A stretch of DNA of 64,000 nt from Cycas panzhihuaensis (Eukaryota; Cycadophyta). The position numbers and the translations under genes are program-made. The notes below the pieces were generated by a model. The model saw only the letters and a program-made list of their open reading frames with translations, was not told where the DNA came from and ran no database searches. Positions within the stretch are counted from its first letter, which is position 1. Every line of letters starts with the position of its first letter. Positions 61,311-64,000 of the stretch are shown here, in pieces. The DNA lies in contig CM041465.1 in assembly GCA_023213395.1 (NCBI GenBank), positions 184,581,741 to 184,645,740 of the forward strand, in the 5' to 3' direction.

Positions 61311-63290
61311 TCATATGGTGTAAAGTAGGAGTGGTGGTAAGTCAATCCATTGGGAAGATAGGTGAAGCCACCATGCAAACTATGCTTTAACAGATGGAAC
61401 AACCAAACCATAAGAGACTAGTGAAGAAGGTCAAACTATAGAGTGTCAAGGATAAGTCATCTGAGTACACTGAGTGCCTATCATAGGACATGCATGGAAT
61501 GAGATCCTCAGGTTAGCAACCATAAGGAACTAAGACTCCTTACTACAACGAGGGTAAAACAAGAGGTACAATAGGCTCATAATAAAGTAACAAGTCTATG
61601 AGGGCAATAGGTATATAAAAGCCAAGTCGTAGGTCAAGGCCATAAATTAGGTGAGCAAGTGATGTGTAAATAGGTTATTGTGTAGTGTAAGAGAAAGTTA
61701 GGTCACTAAGGGTGACTAAGGCATAATCAAATAATGTTAGTGGTAATGGGAGACCTATAGGCTAATTGTGTGACTAGGTGAAGGTCATGATAGTAGATAA
61801 TAAGCTATAAGCATGAGCATATAGCGAACAAGGTCATCTCAAGTAGAAATTAGAGTGTATGATATCAAAGGAAAGTAGGGGTTAAGTAATACTTGATACA
61901 TGGAGGATAATGGAACCCATAAATACTAATTTATACTCATGGAGAAGTCCCTTACCCTATGGGGGATGCCCATTGGGGGCAAAGGGGGGGCTCGCATAGG
62001 AGAAAGAAGTGTCATCATGGGCATGAGGAGGAATCACACCCTATGGGTGATAAAACATAAAAAGCAAACATATTTTTAAGTATTTTTAAGGATTTCATAT
62101 TTTTTTTAGTTTTTACAATAATATTTACAAGTGATAATTTATACTCATGATGGAGTAAGGATCCCTTATAGGGTGAGTTCTCAACTATGGCCATGGATAC
62201 AATGACAAAATAAGCCCATCATAATGATATGACCTCATTAGGGGCTAACACATGACATAGATAAAGGTAGTTTAGGCTCATTTTGGAGTAAGGTTGTATT
62301 GTGTGAGGGTGAGATCTTGACAATGGCAAAGGATGGAGTGGTATGATAGGCTTAGCATGATGACATGCCTCTAGTAGGAGCAATGCACATCACAAATGAA
62401 AATATTTTAGGCTCATTTTAGAATAGGTTGGTAGCTTAGGCTCATACCAGAGTATTTTCCCTTAACAAGAGCAAAGATGAGCTATAGAAACTTCCCTATT
62501 AGCCCACATAGGGACCATCCAAAATGAAGAGGGGGAGTGAGGGAGCCTGGATCACATTCTAAATCAAGGGGATATATGGGTGTGAATCAATCATGAGTAA
62601 TGGGTCCATCATGGGACAATAGTAACTTAGGTTCATTATTTGAATTGTAGGTAGCAGGGGCTTGATCAGAATCAAACAATATGGTCATAGAGTCTGGGAG
62701 ATTCTTACACACTTTAAACCATATCGATAGTTCATGGTAGGGAAACTAAATGGGTTTTGGATCTTGATGAGGGCCTATACTATGAATAAGTAATACAAGA
62801 GGAGCATAAGATAGTGTCTAAGTGAGCAATGAGTTGAGGAGCATCCCCCTGGGGAGTTTCTCAGGTAGGTGATGAAGGTGGAGGATAGCTAGGAAAGGTA
62901 GGCTCTAAAAGATGATCAAGAGCCCTTATGGAAGGACCAAAGTGAGGGGAAGTATCCTCATGGGATGATTCCCCAGGTGTATATAAAATGAGAGCCACCC
63001 TTTGTGTAGGGGGCTTGTAGTCTTTAACGTCCAACTTAAGGTCACTAAGGATGATAAGGTAACTATAGATACTTACACTAATCAGAGTAAATTAGACCAA
63101 GTTGGTTTAAGGAAATGGAGGGTCTTGATTATAGTAGGAATTGGGGCCTTAAGAAAGGGCCTTGAGGGAAGGATGGGGCTCATTGAGATCATTATCTCAG
63201 GCATCAAAGATAGCTTGGCAAGTAGGTGGAGATGTTTGAGAGGGAGGGGGCTCTTAAGGTATAACTTGCACTTCTCCTTTGTAGACAAAT
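61311..63290. other. Unassigned noncoding DNA, probably Gypsy-J interior
   Basis: Further copies of the TTAGGCTCATT motif occur near 62268, 62407, 62434 and 62628. The 116-codon plus-strand frame at 63002-63352 lies opposite the protease remnant and is not convincing. No RT or integrase is seen on either strand, although pol should lie here. Confidence 0.45.
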
Positions 63291-64000
63291 TTGAGTTATC
63301 CCTAATACAAAGAACAAATTGCCCCCATATTATCCAATCAAGGTCATCTTAGGAGTAGGTTGTAATCAACATCAATATCAAGGACAATAATGTCAGTAGG
63401 GACATTCTTGTCTTTAAGAGTGAGTGTCTAGGTCATTATCCCTAAAGGTGCCTTCTCACTCCTATTGTATCCTTAACATTTTAAAGGGATGGGATTAAGA
63501 GCCTCGATGCCTAATTTCTCAAGCATCCAAATGGTCATGGCATTCATTGAAGAGTTATTTTCCATAATAGTCCTCTTTAGGGAAAAGTTGGGAGTTTTTA
63601 TGGTGATGGTAAAGGGGTAGTACCACTAGCACTCTTACTTATTAGTAGGTGGTAATTCATGTGGATCAAAGAAGATAGTAGGAGGGCCATGAGATTTTGT
63701 GGCCACAAATTGAATGGGTGAATCCTTTTAACTAAGAGCCTTAAGGAGTAGATCTTATTAGTTTAGGTAACTCTACAAGACGTCTATCATTAATATACCC
63801 ACAGACACAATATAGAGTTCTTCAATGATAGAGAACATATTCCCCTTACCTATGGGTTAGGAAATTACTCATCAAAAGTTGTAGTGTCCTGGTCAGACCA
63901 AAATGGTCTTAGGAACAATAAGGATCTCTATAGGGGAAGGATCCATAGGTGGTTATAATGTTGAGGCCTCTCTAGCTTCCCTAATCACTTGGACATAAGT
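63291..64000 (-). pseudogene. Gypsy-J protease and gag end
   Basis: The minus strand reads WMLEKLGIEALNPIPLK (about 63530-63480), KAPLGIMT, LTLKDKNVPTDIIVLDIDVD (about 63425-63365) and NLLLR.P.LDNMGAICSLY (about 63365-63310). This is a Ty3/gypsy retropepsin with its second conserved block (LLGRPWL in the family). The active-site region near 63570 reads IMENNSSMNAMT where the family has a D-N/T-G-S motif, so aspartate and glycine are lost. Upstream text to the window edge is a proline-rich gag/protease linker (ATKSHGPPTIFFDPHELPPT near 63710-63650). It resembles the protease of Tat-type elements such as Gypsy-F. The element continues beyond the window. Confidence 0.78.

Noticed and set aside
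63002-63352. 116-codon plus-strand ORF
   Set aside because: The opposite strand carries the gypsy protease in its last part, and the plus-strand translation has no recognisable motif.

Overview
This window looks like intergenic DNA of a large, repeat-rich seed-plant nuclear genome, probably a gymnosperm. It is AT-rich and CpG-poor. It is built almost entirely of decayed LTR retrotransposons of the plant Ty1/copia and Ty3/gypsy types, inserted into one another. Most in-frame stops are of the CAA/CAG/CGA/TGG to TAA/TAG/TGA kind, as expected from long methylation-driven C-to-T decay. I see no intact host gene, rRNA, tRNA gene or CRISPR. The gymnosperm call is an inference; it gains a little from a captured enkurin-like (ciliary protein) fragment at 52.7-53.3 kb, because such genes persist in seed plants with swimming sperm.

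Layout (letters are mine). 1-1.8 kb: 3' end of Copia-A (+). 1798-16040: Gypsy-B (-), a chromovirus-like element with 5-bp target duplications AGTTT, itself split by Copia-C (-, 7750-15388, two 558-bp LTRs, duplication TTATC). 17.5-26.1 kb: Gypsy-D (+), a Tat/Ogre-like remnant with leader, gag, protease and integrase tail but no polymerase core. Its gag is split by Gypsy-E (+, 18124-22554), a chromovirus that has kept only RT, RNase H and integrase. 26.1-36.7 kb: mostly unrecognised DNA with palindromic stretches, a 21-G run and one long decayed reading frame of unknown identity (33.9-35.3 kb). 36.7-57.1 kb: Gypsy-F (+), a Tat-like element with gag, protease, an RNase H-like domain ahead of RT, RT, a second RNase H and the start of integrase. 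Three copia elements interrupt it: Copia-G (+, 38101-43664, gag only), Copia-H (-, 46163-53886, nearly complete, with the captured host fragment) and Copia-I (-, 54434-56975, almost no coding DNA). 57.1-63.3 kb: noncoding low-complexity DNA with microsatellites. 63.3-64.0 kb: protease/gag end of a further gypsy element, Gypsy-J (-).

How the parts relate. The exact target-site duplications let the nest be read in order: Gypsy-B before Copia-C; Gypsy-D before Gypsy-E; Gypsy-F before Copia-G, -H and -I. Hand-counted LTR divergence is about 5% (Copia-C), 6% (Copia-G), 6.5% (Copia-H) and 13% (Copia-I), and roughly a fifth of sites for the gypsy LTRs. The most unusual items are the host gene fragment next to the primer binding site of Copia-H, the CpG-rich foreign-looking segment inside Copia-G, the domain order of Gypsy-F, and the unidentified frame at 33.9-35.3 kb.
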